64,000 nt of DNA, taken from assembly GCA_943371425.1 (NCBI GenBank), contig CALRUR010000011.1:41698-105697 (forward strand). Reading direction: 5' to 3'. Made by a program: the position numbers and the translations under genes. This DNA is from CAJBVG01 sp943371425. GTDB taxonomy: Bacteria; Bacteroidota; Bacteroidia; Sphingobacteriales; Sphingobacteriaceae. Shown piece after piece: positions 27,990 to 37,059 of this stretch; the stretch's first letter is position 1; the number at the start of each line of letters is the position of its first letter. Below the pieces are notes generated by a model. It ran no database searches. It was not told where the DNA came from and saw only the letters and a program-made list of their open reading frames with translations.

Positions 27990-29146
27990 TAAGCGATTTG
28001 GTTATATACTTTTTCTGTTTCTTTTACAATTGTATTCCATGAGTATGATTTTTTCACCATATTATACCCATTTATACCAAGTGTTTTTGCCAATATTTGG
28101 TCGTTTAATAACAAATTTATTTTTGCTCTCAACTCTAACACATTCCCTTTTTCAAATAATAGTCCGTTTACTCCATCTTCTATTATTTCGTTTATACCAT
28201 TAATATTGGTGGCTATTACAGGCTTTTTATGAGAATTTGCTTCTAATAATACAATGCCTTGTGTTTCATAATAAGATGGCAAAATCACCACCTTTGATAA
28301 AGCGGTCCATTTACCTACTTCCTCTGCATTTAATGAACCTAAAAGCCATACTTTATTTTTTAATTTTTGATTTGAGTTAACATACTCTGTTAACTCCTTT
28401 TTGTATTCACCATCACCAATCAACACACATTTAATATTCGAGTCAATTTCTTCAATTGCATCTACTAAATCTTTTACTCCTTTGGTTTTTTCTATTCTAC
28501 CAATAAATGTGAGGATGTTAATTTTACTATTATCAATTTCATCTACAGCTGGTATGTTAACTCCGTTTGGTATAACTGTAAAGTTTTTTTCTTGTTGAGT
28601 TATTTCAATTATATCTTGTTTTAATGAATTAGATACAACAATTAAATTCTTTGATTTTTTAAGTGATATTCTTTCTATAAAATTACTTATGTAATAAAAT
28701 AGCTTATACTGCATAGTTAAACTCACAGCATTTATAGATTTATTTTCTTTACTTACTAAACCGTGGTAGGTAGCTATATGTGGAGTTCTTGTAGGAAATA
28801 ATGAATATAGAAATCCACTTCTTCCTTGTAAATGAATCAGATTATACTTATCCCCATTCCTTAAAATCCAAAAATATGCTGATATGTTAAAAAACAATTC
28901 GTCGAGAAATAATCTTAATACAGGGATGTACCTTCCTGGTAAATACGCAATTTTAATTAGATTGATGCCATTTACGTCAACACTTTTTTGTTTATTAAAT
29001 ATAGATCCCGACATTAATATGTTTACACGATGTCCGTTTTTTATGAGTTGTTTACTCAACTCATAAGTATGAGTTTGTATTCCTCCTTTGTAAGTTTGTG
29101 GAATATTTTTACTCACCATTAAAATATTATATTTTTTATCTGACAT
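27989..29146 (-). CDS. glycosyltransferase family 4 (GT-B)
   Basis: A 385-residue GT-B enzyme. The N-terminal domain begins YNILMVSKNIPQTYKGGIQTHTYEL (core GGIQTHTYEL), and the C-terminal donor site holds FIGRIEKTKGVKDLVDAI and the EX7E-like element PSYYETQGIVLLEANS. It is cytosolic and uses a nucleotide sugar to extend the lipid-linked EPS unit. The ATG lies inside the 3' end of the 33-codon reading frame at 29136-29237, with an 11-nt overlap. Confidence 0.92.
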   Translation of the reverse strand: MSDKKYNILMVSKNIPQTYKGGIQTHTYELSKQLIKNGHRVNILMSGSIFNKQKSVDVNGINLIKIAYLPGRYIPVLRLFLDELFFNISAYFWILRNGDKYNLIHLQGRSGFLYSLFPTRTPHIATYHGLVSKENKSINAVSLTMQYKLFYYISNFIERISLKKSKNLIVVSNSLKQDIIEITQQEKNFTVIPNGVNIPAVDEIDNSKINILTFIGRIEKTKGVKDLVDAIEEIDSNIKCVLIGDGEYKKELTEYVNSNQKLKNKVWLLGSLNAEEVGKWTALSKVVILPSYYETQGIVLLEANSHKKPVIATNINGINEIIEDGVNGLLFEKGNVLELRAKINLLLNDQILAKTLGINGYNMVKKSYSWNTIVKETEKVYNQIA

Positions 29147-29237
29147 TGTTTTCTGATTTTGATTTTAAAAATCCTATTGTAAACCCGATGATGATTATTA
29201 TGAATATTACATCCCAAGGCATGCCTACTGTAAACAT
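29136..29237 (-). CDS. 33-residue single-helix membrane peptide (candidate)
   Basis: A short reading frame of 33 codons lies in what would otherwise be the only sizeable gap between the GT2 and GT4 genes. It starts with ATG 2 nt after the GT2 stop and its TAA lies inside the first codons of the GT4 gene (ATGTCAGATAA overlap), so it is tightly packed like the other genes. The product begins MFTVGMPWDVIF, has one helix rich in Ile (residues 10-24) and a charged tail KSKSENNVR. This is the pattern of small membrane peptides in envelope operons. Real translation is unproven. Confidence 0.5.
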   Translation of the reverse strand: MFTVGMPWDVIFIIIIIGFTIGFLKSKSENNVR

Positions 29238-29239
29238 TT

Positions 29240-30400
29240 TTATACGTTGTGTTTGGTGTGTAAAAATTCTTTTCCTGCTTTTTTGAAATATTTAATAGTT
29301 AGTATATATCCAAATACTACTTTAAATATCTCTAATAATAATCCTTTTGGAATTTTATGGTTTTTAATAAATTGAATAAATAGGATTGCATATGAGCTAA
29401 TAAATAGTAGATCAACTATTACAGTTAAGTTTATCAATAATTTATTTGACGAGAAAATTAGTGTGATGAGGTTTATACTAAATAGAATTAATAAACCTAA
29501 TACTCGTGGAGGTAATGCAAGTTGGAAAACTTTATGAGCATGATCTAATTGACCATGTAATGCAGCTTTTATTCCCGACTTAAAAAACTTACGTAAATAA
29601 TCAAATTGCGCATATATCCATCTGCTTCTTTGTGTTTTTATTTGTGAAGCATTTTCTAATTTTTCATCTAATACAAATGGGGTATCGAAATATTTTATAA
29701 AAACTTTGGATTTTGTTAGTTTCAATTCCATCTCTTTATCAAAACCACTAATTCCGTTCATAGTACTTATTAATTCAGAGAAGATGCTTGACTTTAAAAT
29801 CATACCAGATCCACTAAGTTTTGATGATAAGTTCAATAAATTAGGACCTTTAGATAGAATGGCTGTATTTGCAAATTCACTAAATGCGTCTAAAAAACTT
29901 ATACCTGTTTCATGATTTTTAGATTTTCGTTCTACTTGTATTACTTCTGCATTACTTATATTTATTTTATCATTTATATCTTTCAAGAAAGTTGGCTCAA
30001 TACAATTATCGGCATCTAATAAAACCGTATAATCATAATCAATACCATGCAATTCCGAATATTTTTTTAATGATTTTACTTTTGTGCTTTTTTCAAATTC
30101 AACGTTTATTACAACAGCTCCTAGTTCTGATAATAGTTTTTTAGTTGTTTCTTTTAATTGATCTGCAATAACAAATACCTTATATAAATTATGTTGATAT
30201 TGCTGGCGAACTGCACTTAGCACTGTTTCTGCTATTACATGATCTTCTTTATAAGCTGGTATTACAATAGCATAACTGTGCTTAGTTTTTGATTTTATAC
30301 TTTTTGCATCTTTATAAAATAAGCTAGTTACGGTCATAAACAACGTATACAAATACGAAATACCGAGGTAGGTAATAAATAGATTTATAATTATTTCCAT
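29240..30400 (-). CDS. processive-type membrane glycosyltransferase family 2
   Basis: A 386-residue GT2 with an N-terminal helix, a cytosolic GT-A domain and three to four C-terminal helices. The motifs YAIVIPAYKEDHVI, LLDADNCIE (DxD), and QRSRWIYAQFDYL (QxxRW) are those of hyaluronan/cellulose-synthase-like or polyprenyl-linked chain enzymes. QxxRW suggests it may be processive, or adds sugar at the membrane. It lies 1 nt from the polymerase-like gene. Specificity unknown. Confidence 0.9.
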   Translation of the reverse strand: MEIIINLFITYLGISYLYTLFMTVTSLFYKDAKSIKSKTKHSYAIVIPAYKEDHVIAETVLSAVRQQYQHNLYKVFVIADQLKETTKKLLSELGAVVINVEFEKSTKVKSLKKYSELHGIDYDYTVLLDADNCIEPTFLKDINDKINISNAEVIQVERKSKNHETGISFLDAFSEFANTAILSKGPNLLNLSSKLSGSGMILKSSIFSELISTMNGISGFDKEMELKLTKSKVFIKYFDTPFVLDEKLENASQIKTQRSRWIYAQFDYLRKFFKSGIKAALHGQLDHAHKVFQLALPPRVLGLLILFSINLITLIFSSNKLLINLTVIVDLLFISSYAILFIQFIKNHKIPKGLLLEIFKVVFGYILTIKYFKKAGKEFLHTKHNV

Positions 30401-30401
30401 G

Positions 30402-31820
30402 TTAGTTGTCGAGTTTTTTAGATATAAATAATATTGGTATAAACAAATTCATGATCATGCCAGTTGGCATTTGCCCGAATACTTGGTTGCCATAACTAGA
30501 GCCTAGTATTCCTAATACAGAGCAATAGATGGCAAGCATTTTATTTTTTAGTTTTTCATCTTTAATATTCCAAACAATGTACCCGGTACGTCCAATAATA
30601 AAAGCTAGAATAAAGAAGTGCAGACTGATGCCTATTAAACCCGTTTCTGCCCAAATTTTAACATACCAACTATCTGTTGGGGTCTTAGCTAATAAGGTAT
30701 GAGGTGCAAAGCGAGCTCCCCAGAATCCTGCAGAACCAACACCACCGCCCATTGGTTTATCTTTTAAATACCTATGAAAAGTTTTTTGATTTTCAAATCG
30801 TACTATTAATGAAGGGTTGTTTGGATCCAATGCAGTTCTCATGCGTTGAACTGGACCTACACCTTGAAATAAAAAGGTGTATTTAAGTATGTAAAAAACA
30901 ATTAATATTGAAAGAAAGCCAATGCTTAATATTTTGAAATTTTTAGCAAAAATAAGATAAACAATTCCGCCAATGGCTGGTACTGCTAATGCTCCACGTG
31001 TGCCCGATATTCCAAATCCAACTAAACTTAAAACAGCTACTCCAATTGCAATCGATTTTGTTTTTGTGCTATATGGACCCAAGGCAATTATTACACTAAA
31101 CAAAGTGATCATTGCTTGAGATGCTCCAAATTGCCCTGCATCAGAATAAAATGAAAATACTCTAAGTACACCAAATAAAACATGCTCTTCAAAATGATTC
31201 TCATCATACAACCATCTGTATTCTGCTTGGTCAACTCCGATATAGTTCTGACGGAGGCCCCATATAGTTCCAATAACTGATAATACTACAACCCATTTAA
31301 TTATTTTGTCGATATCTTTTGTATTACGTACATATATAAATACTATTACAGAAGATAAAAGGGTATAAAATCCGATTCCTCGCATTGCATAAAACCATGC
31401 TTCGAATCCAATTGATTGAGGATTTACTAACTCTAGACATAAATATGCGAACCAAGCGATGTTTAAATACACCATATCTACATTCGCATTTTTAAATAAT
31501 CCATTTCTAGCATTTTTAAAAATTACACCTAAAAAACTTATGAATAATATGATGTCAATACTTAATCCCCAGGGCCCATCAACATAACGCGCAAGACCTG
31601 AGCTTATAAATGCCATCACTAATGAAAGGTATAAGCCTATTTGAGGCGATTTAAGAAGTACTACTAAGGTTCCGATTAGTAGTGGCAGGGCAATGGTTAA
31701 AAAGCCCATTAAAAGCCCAATTTTAGAGATGGCGAACGAACACAATACAAGAAGCCCTAAGATTACGATCTTAGTGCTTGTTCTATTAATTACATGTGTT
31801 CCTGTGTTTAACATTACCAT
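30402..31820 (-). CDS. O-antigen ligase/polymerase (Wzy-like) membrane protein
   Basis: A 472-residue protein with about 12 helices and one large periplasmic loop (around residues 320-380, with RMRTALDPNNPSL and GGGVGSAGFWG). The O-antigen ligase/Wzy_C motif GISGTRGALAVPAIGG is visible. In a cluster with a flippase and a Wzz-like protein, the likely job is polymerising EPS repeat units in the periplasm; WaaL-type ligation cannot be excluded. It has its own promoter (31832-31839) and upstream operator (31867-31907) inside the cluster. Confidence 0.88.
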   Translation of the reverse strand: MVMLNTGTHVINRTSTKIVILGLLVLCSFAISKIGLLMGFLTIALPLLIGTLVVLLKSPQIGLYLSLVMAFISSGLARYVDGPWGLSIDIILFISFLGVIFKNARNGLFKNANVDMVYLNIAWFAYLCLELVNPQSIGFEAWFYAMRGIGFYTLLSSVIVFIYVRNTKDIDKIIKWVVVLSVIGTIWGLRQNYIGVDQAEYRWLYDENHFEEHVLFGVLRVFSFYSDAGQFGASQAMITLFSVIIALGPYSTKTKSIAIGVAVLSLVGFGISGTRGALAVPAIGGIVYLIFAKNFKILSIGFLSILIVFYILKYTFLFQGVGPVQRMRTALDPNNPSLIVRFENQKTFHRYLKDKPMGGGVGSAGFWGARFAPHTLLAKTPTDSWYVKIWAETGLIGISLHFFILAFIIGRTGYIVWNIKDEKLKNKMLAIYCSVLGILGSSYGNQVFGQMPTGMIMNLFIPILFISKKLDN

Positions 31821-31831
31821 TTATTTCTATT

Positions 31832-31839
31832 CAAAAGTA
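31832..31839 (-). promoter_or_regulatory. -7 box before the polymerase gene (EPS promoter B)
   Basis: TACTTTTG on the - strand, within AATACTTTTGAATA, a 14-bp stretch identical to that at EPS promoter A (40591). It lies 11 nt from the ATG at 31820, so the transcript would have almost no leader. Confidence 0.65.
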
Positions 31840-31866
31840 TTATTAATAGAAAAGTGGGCTGTTAAA

Positions 31867-31907
31867 TTTAGATAGGTGGTTATTTTTACACGATTTTTGG
31901 TAAAATA
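31867..31907 (-). promoter_or_regulatory. candidate LytTR-type operator B
   Basis: In + strand reading, GATAGGTGG (31871) and GATTTTTGG (31892) form a direct repeat with a 21-bp period, preceded by TTTA and followed by TAAAATA. It starts 39 bp from the start of the -7 box, as at operators A and C. Confidence 0.62.
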
Positions 31908-33053
31908 TTACTGATTTGATAATTCTAAATACATCTGAAATGCCTTATTTCCCCAGCTTTGAGCCTTTGCATGCTCTATTCTCTGCTGTTTTTTAGCATC
32001 TGTATCTGTTTGTATTTCATCTACCAAATACCCTTGAAATTCGTTGTTATCGTTAGCTATTTTAATTATCGAACCTAAAGAACTTAGGTCAGAAAAGTTT
32101 GTACTTACAACAGGTATACCCATGGCTAAGTATTCATTTACCTTCATAGGGAATATATTTGCGGTAAACTTGTTCTTTACAAATGGAATTATACCAATGC
32201 TAAATTTAGCAACATAATTGCTTAATTGGCTAGGTTCCATGGCAGGTATAAACACTACATTTTGGTAGTTTGTTAAGCATGTTTTGATGTCCTCATCGAG
32301 CACCCTTCCAATAAAATGATATTTGTAATCAGTGTTAGTTTTTACGAGATGCTCTAATAAGGGAAGGTCTAATCGATCATCAATAGATCCAATATAACCA
32401 ACAACTTTAGTCTCGGAATGTTCAAACACAGGCTCTTTAAATATATTTACATTAACTCCGTTTTCAATTAAATACACTTGTTTATTAAAACTTTTGCATT
32501 TTTCTAAAAGTTTATTGGAGGTACAAAATATTTTTTTAGCCTTTTTTATATACTTTATTTCTTCTTCAACATTTTCAGTGTGTACCCAGTGCATAGATGC
32601 TATATCATCATAACAGTAATAATTGAAATCTTCATGTGTATAATCAGCTGCTACACGATTACCCACTATAGGATTTAATGCACATAACCATTCGGCATTG
32701 GTAACTTGTTCTTTCTTCCTAATCTTTGCAATTCTTTTATTTATTAACCAGGTATTTACAAATAGTATTAACTTAAATAAAGCCTTCAGTTTAATTCGTT
32801 GAAAGGGGAGTATTGCCGGCAGATTATAGATACTTAAGTTTGGAAAATCTTCTGGTGTAAGTCTATTGCCTTTTAGTATTCTATTTATAGGTGCATTTTT
32901 ATTTCTTAGTAAATCTAAGAGGGTATAAGGGTAATCAATAAACAAAACCTTTTGGAATTTCGAATATTCTTTCATCAATTCCACGGTTGATTTTGTGTAA
33001 TCGCCATCCCATGATGGAAAACTCAAACAGATTAACGTTTTATTATACTTCAT
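31908..33053 (-). CDS. glycosyltransferase, GT-B fold (TuaH-like)
   Basis: A 381-residue GT-B enzyme resembling TuaH-type glycosyltransferases. It starts LICLSFPSWDGDYTKST; the C-terminal half has VVGYIGSIDDRLDLPLLE, YKYHFIGRV and FPMKVNEYLAMGIPVVST, the last being the donor-binding Glu region. It is cytosolic and should transfer one sugar. Its ATG lies in the 3' end of the Wzz-like gene (11-nt overlap ATGAAGTATAA), so translation is coupled. The 87-bp gap that follows holds EPS promoter B and operator B. Confidence 0.88.
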   Translation of the reverse strand: MKYNKTLICLSFPSWDGDYTKSTVELMKEYSKFQKVLFIDYPYTLLDLLRNKNAPINRILKGNRLTPEDFPNLSIYNLPAILPFQRIKLKALFKLILFVNTWLINKRIAKIRKKEQVTNAEWLCALNPIVGNRVAADYTHEDFNYYCYDDIASMHWVHTENVEEEIKYIKKAKKIFCTSNKLLEKCKSFNKQVYLIENGVNVNIFKEPVFEHSETKVVGYIGSIDDRLDLPLLEHLVKTNTDYKYHFIGRVLDEDIKTCLTNYQNVVFIPAMEPSQLSNYVAKFSIGIIPFVKNKFTANIFPMKVNEYLAMGIPVVSTNFSDLSSLGSIIKIANDNNEFQGYLVDEIQTDTDAKKQQRIEHAKAQSWGNKAFQMYLELSNQ

Positions 33054-35085
33054 CTAATTTTAAACCCTCTGTATGAAACTCCTTATTTGTAACTCGTTTT
33101 ACCCATTTCCTAAATTTAGACCTTGCCTTAGGTACTTCACCAATTAATTCTTCGAGTTCGTCTTGCTCTATGCCATTAAGTACTAAGTAAATATTTTTAT
33201 TGCCAACTTTCATTAACCTGTTCAAGGCTTTTTTATCAGCTGTATTCCATATTCTATTAGCTTTTGCAACTAAAAATATAATATCAGATTCTTTAATTTT
33301 ATTGATGTTAAATCGCTCCTCTAGCAATGCTTCTGTTTCATACAAATTTACTTTTAGTTCTTCTTGTAAAGTCGATTCAATTAAATTTCGAACATGCGAC
33401 TTTCCTTCATTTTCTCTAGTAGAACTAATGGTAATGTTTAGTTTTTCTTTATGCATCCCTTCAATTTCTATAAATTGAATTAATTGCGAAACACTCTTTT
33501 TTACTATTTTATTAATGTTTAATTGATTTACGGTCGACTCTGTATTTGGTATTGCTCCAGCCAACTCTAAACCCACTATTTCTTCGGCTCTATTTGGGTT
33601 TCTTAAGGTTTGATCTAATAATTCTAAGGCAATGAGTATGGATAGTGATAGGATTAATCCTGCAACAAACCCAATTATTACCATTAAGTTTCTTTTAGAT
33701 TTTTCTGGTTTAGCCGGGAAATATGGTTTATCTACAATAGTTAAATTAGAAGTCATCATCATATTATACTTATGTAAATTGGCTTCGTTGTAGCTATGTA
33801 AATTTTCTAAATATTCCTTTTCATTTACATCAATGGTTCGTTCTATGTGTTTCAACTTCGAACCCAGCGGTGCAAATCTTGAGTAAATTTCATCAAAATC
33901 TTGTTGCCTGTTTCTCATTATAGATAGGCGTGCGTTGGCTTCTTCTTTTTTAATTAACTGATCAACCCATCTGTTAATTAATTCTTTTGTTTCTACTCCT
34001 TCTGTAGTATAACTACTCAAAACTGTTTTGTTGGCAGCTTCTTTTAACTTTTCTTTTAATACTGAATTAAGATTGTTCAGTGTGTTAATTTCTTTTTGAT
34101 GTTTCTCAGAATCGTCTAATTGCTTTGCTATAATGTTTTTATTGTTGAGGTTTAATTTTGTACGAATAGAGTCAATGTTATTATATAGTTTTGGTATCGT
34201 TACATAATTAGCCAGCTCTTCTTGTATTTTTTTCATAGAGTTACTTGCACTCTCACTATTCATACGTTCTTTATAAAACTGCTCATCTAAGTCTTCCTTT
34301 TTACCAGAAATAAATCGAGTTTGTTCGTAATAGTTAATAATTTTATTTTGCACCTGAAAATGTAAAAGCTCATTTTCTGAATTGGCTAAAATTCTTGCCG
34401 CATTATCCGTAGATTCTTTAAAGAAATCTAATACATTGTTAGATTGATTGTTCTTTAACTTCTTATGTTTTACTACAAATAGCTTCGTAAGTTCGTTTAA
34501 GGTTTCCTGACATACCCCTGGATCAATAGTTTGATAGGTAATTCTAATCATATCACTATTACCCTCTCTCTCTACCTTTATATTTTCTAAGTGTTCAATT
34601 CCAATTAATTCGTTTTTAGAATTTACTAATTTATACAATTCACTATTTTCATTGTTGTATAATTCAGATTTTATAATGTTATAAGATAAACTATCACTTG
34701 CAGTGGATTTGATTTTATCAACTAAATCGTTGTTAAATTCTGCAATAAAATCTTCGTAGTTCTTATTATTTATTAATGTATCATTTGTATGCCTAATAAT
34801 TTTATTGATTAATTTTATACTTAAGTCCTCTAATGTTTCATGTGAGGTTGCAATGTTTATTAAATTTTGTATTTCATTATTCGTATAAGCATAATCTGTT
34901 TTATTGTCTTTCTGGCTTTCTAAACTGTACCCAGAAACTAATCCTGTGTTTATTAAGGTATCTGATGTGTACAATTTTTTCTCACCCATTGTAAGTAAAA
35001 ATACTACCGTACTAATCACTAAACCAGATATAATTAGTATACCATAGTGTTTTAATATTAACCTGATAAATGTTGTTAAATTCAT
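33043..35085 (-). CDS. Wzz/Wzc-like polysaccharide co-polymerase with degenerate kinase domain
   Basis: A 680-residue inner-membrane protein. Helix 1 (about 13-32) and helix 2 (MVIIGFVAGLILSLSILIALE, around 470-490; core IIGFVAGLILSLSI) flank a large periplasmic coiled-coil domain, the Wzz/GNVR layout that controls chain length. The cytosolic C-terminus (about 500-680) aligns in outline with a BY-kinase, but the Walker A is reduced to SSTRENEGKSH, the Walker A' acidic motif is replaced by IIFLVAKAN, and there is no Tyr-rich tail. It is therefore probably not an active tyrosine kinase. Overlaps the downstream GT gene by 11 nt. Confidence 0.88.
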   Translation of the reverse strand: MNLTTFIRLILKHYGILIISGLVISTVVFLLTMGEKKLYTSDTLINTGLVSGYSLESQKDNKTDYAYTNNEIQNLINIATSHETLEDLSIKLINKIIRHTNDTLINNKNYEDFIAEFNNDLVDKIKSTASDSLSYNIIKSELYNNENSELYKLVNSKNELIGIEHLENIKVEREGNSDMIRITYQTIDPGVCQETLNELTKLFVVKHKKLKNNQSNNVLDFFKESTDNAARILANSENELLHFQVQNKIINYYEQTRFISGKKEDLDEQFYKERMNSESASNSMKKIQEELANYVTIPKLYNNIDSIRTKLNLNNKNIIAKQLDDSEKHQKEINTLNNLNSVLKEKLKEAANKTVLSSYTTEGVETKELINRWVDQLIKKEEANARLSIMRNRQQDFDEIYSRFAPLGSKLKHIERTIDVNEKEYLENLHSYNEANLHKYNMMMTSNLTIVDKPYFPAKPEKSKRNLMVIIGFVAGLILSLSILIALELLDQTLRNPNRAEEIVGLELAGAIPNTESTVNQLNINKIVKKSVSQLIQFIEIEGMHKEKLNITISSTRENEGKSHVRNLIESTLQEELKVNLYETEALLEERFNINKIKESDIIFLVAKANRIWNTADKKALNRLMKVGNKNIYLVLNGIEQDELEELIGEVPKARSKFRKWVKRVTNKEFHTEGLKLDEV

Positions 35086-35095
35086 AGTTTTAGTA

Positions 35096-36964
35096 TTAGT
35101 ATTTTATTATTTCAGTACCAACCATCTTCTTTAATAAATACAGCTCTTGTTTACAAGTATTTATTTGCGCTAAATATTTTGCTTTACTATTGTAATAGTT
35201 TTCTAAATCAGTTTTATAAATACCAATATCTGTTTTACCAGATTTGAAAAAGGTTTCAGATAATTCCATTTTCATTCGGTTAGCCTCTAATATTTCTGAA
35301 GCTAATTCTGCTTGATTTAAATTATTTATAATAGAATAATATACTTTACTTAATTCATTAATTAATTGATTTAATAATTCATCGTCTTCATACTCCACAA
35401 TTTTATATTGCTCTTTTAATATATTTTTCTCGTTTCTAGTATTAAATACGCTGCTTAATGGTATTCTCATAGATAAACCTACATTGTAATTAATACTGGT
35501 AGAGTTCTGGAATCTTACTATTTCGCTTGTAGCAGTATACTGATTGTCTATAATAGATCCTGTTCCATATAATGAATTACCAGTGATGGAAATATGGTTT
35601 AACCAGTTCTTACTATTTAGTTTAATTTGTTGATTGATAATTTCTTTTTTACTCCTTTGTTTTAATAGGGTAGGGTTTGTAGAAATAGCACTGTCTATTA
35701 GTTGTTCAATAGGTAGTAGTTGCAATTTCTTCGTATCAAAATCTTGTGCATTTGTGGTATTTGAAATTAATATAAGTATTACCACTGGAACTATTATTTT
35801 TTTATCAGCAAAATTTATTCTAATAGATTTAAGCTTTTTTATAATATCAGGTATAATAGATTCACTGTATTTCATAAAAGGTTTTTCAATAAACATAAAA
35901 GACAAAATACTTACGAAAACAATGATTGAAATAGTGACTATAATCCCGATAACGAAATACGTCGTATAGTTTTGTATCGCATACTTAACTAATATCTTTT
36001 GAAAAATAAATTCCATTAAAGGGAGATGTATTAAGTAAATACTATAACACATTCCCCCTATTAATATAACCCACCTAAATTTTAAAAACTTATTTATTAG
36101 TATTGAATTGAATGCTGAGAAAATTAAAAGAGATAGAATTAAATTAAATGCAATGTTTTTTATGAGCTCTGTACTCCATATATACGATAATACGACCCAA
36201 GAGCTTATAAATAATACATCGAATACATAAGATTTTTTTACATTAATGCCTTTTAAACTAATAACATTTACCATTAATATACCTACTAAGAAATGAGGTA
36301 ATGATCCTAATAAAGTTATTTTATTAGGGAAATGCCACCATCCAAAATTGTATTGTACAATCTGTATCAATATAATTAATACGACTATAAATAACATTCT
36401 GTAGTTTATGTTTTTAATTGTCCAAATTGCCTTTATTAAAAAGGGTGCAATTAAATAAAATTGAAGTTCTACTTCTAAGGTCCATGCAACCGGATTAATA
36501 ATGCTATGCGATTGATAAACGATGTTATGTAGGTAAAATATCGAACTTAAATAGTGTTTAAATAAGTCGATTACTGGGATGTTCGAACTAATAATTAATA
36601 CTACAAAAAACACACTCATCCATATTAAATACGGAGGTTCTATTCTGCTGAATCTTCTAATTATAAATGATTTGTAATTACCTTTAATGCTGTTATTTTC
36701 TTTAATCCATGGTAATGTTAAAACATAACCACTAATGGCAAAAAATAAGTAAACACCAACGGAGCCTCTGCTTAAAAAATAGCTAAATTGATGTTCAATA
36801 CTACTTTCAGCAAATTTATACTCACCGTATCTTAATACTCTTTCAGAAAAATGTTGAACTACTACAAGTAATAAGGAGAAAAATCTTAGTCCTTCTAATT
36901 CAAATATAGAACCAGCTAGGTTTTTTCTCGAAATATACGTGTGTATGTTTTTTAAGTATTTCAT
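35096..36964 (-). CDS. acyltransferase-3 fused to a TolC-like half-domain
   Basis: An unbroken 622-codon gene. Residues 1-365 are an acyltransferase-3 (OafA/NolL type) membrane domain: R27 and H38 in GLRFFSLLLVVVQHF, about ten helices, ending FMFIEKPFMKY. Residues 390-406 (IIVPVVILILISNTTNA) look like a complete signal peptide with a cleavable TNA|Q site. Residues 408-622 match one repeat of the outer-membrane efflux protein fold: IEQLIDSAISTNPTLLKQRS, a strand region, then long helices and the ending LLKKMVGTE. A whole TolC has two such repeats. The topology fits: C-in after the tenth helix, then export. Cleavage would release the TolC-like part, so this may be a polyprotein. It has its own promoter and operator. 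Confidence 0.88.
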   Translation of the reverse strand: MKYLKNIHTYISRKNLAGSIFELEGLRFFSLLLVVVQHFSERVLRYGEYKFAESSIEHQFSYFLSRGSVGVYLFFAISGYVLTLPWIKENNSIKGNYKSFIIRRFSRIEPPYLIWMSVFFVVLIISSNIPVIDLFKHYLSSIFYLHNIVYQSHSIINPVAWTLEVELQFYLIAPFLIKAIWTIKNINYRMLFIVVLIILIQIVQYNFGWWHFPNKITLLGSLPHFLVGILMVNVISLKGINVKKSYVFDVLFISSWVVLSYIWSTELIKNIAFNLILSLLIFSAFNSILINKFLKFRWVILIGGMCYSIYLIHLPLMEFIFQKILVKYAIQNYTTYFVIGIIVTISIIVFVSILSFMFIEKPFMKYSESIIPDIIKKLKSIRINFADKKIIVPVVILILISNTTNAQDFDTKKLQLLPIEQLIDSAISTNPTLLKQRSKKEIINQQIKLNSKNWLNHISITGNSLYGTGSIIDNQYTATSEIVRFQNSTSINYNVGLSMRIPLSSVFNTRNEKNILKEQYKIVEYEDDELLNQLINELSKVYYSIINNLNQAELASEILEANRMKMELSETFFKSGKTDIGIYKTDLENYYNSKAKYLAQINTCKQELYLLKKMVGTEIIKY

Positions 36965-36971
36965 AATAAAT

Positions 36972-36979
36972 CAAAATTA
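36972..36979 (-). promoter_or_regulatory. -7 box before the acyltransferase-TolC gene (EPS promoter C)
   Basis: TAATTTTG on the - strand, 7 nt upstream of the ATG at 36964. The start codon would be at or next to the transcription start. Position relative to operator C is the same as in promoters A and B. Confidence 0.55.
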
Positions 36980-37006
36980 CTGTTCTCGGCGCTGTAGAAT
37001 TAAGAT

Positions 37007-37047
37007 TTTAGATAATCCGACTATTTTGCCCGATGAACAGTAATATT
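37007..37047 (-). promoter_or_regulatory. candidate LytTR-type operator C
   Basis: In + strand reading, TTTAGATAATCCG (GAT at 37011) and GATGAACAG (37032) repeat with a 21-bp period, followed by TAATATT as in operator A. It starts 39 bp from the start of the -7 box at 36972. The half-sites are weaker than in A but keep GAT, the central TTTT and GTAATATT. Confidence 0.55.
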
Positions 37048-37059
37048 GTTCGAAATTGG

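Noticed and set aside
36976..37044. Inverted repeat ATTACTGTTC / GAACAGTAAT, 49 bp apart
   Set aside because: Perfect over 10 bp, but its arms fall in the -7 box and operator C, and the other two EPS promoters do not have it, so I treat it as coincidental to the direct-repeat operator.
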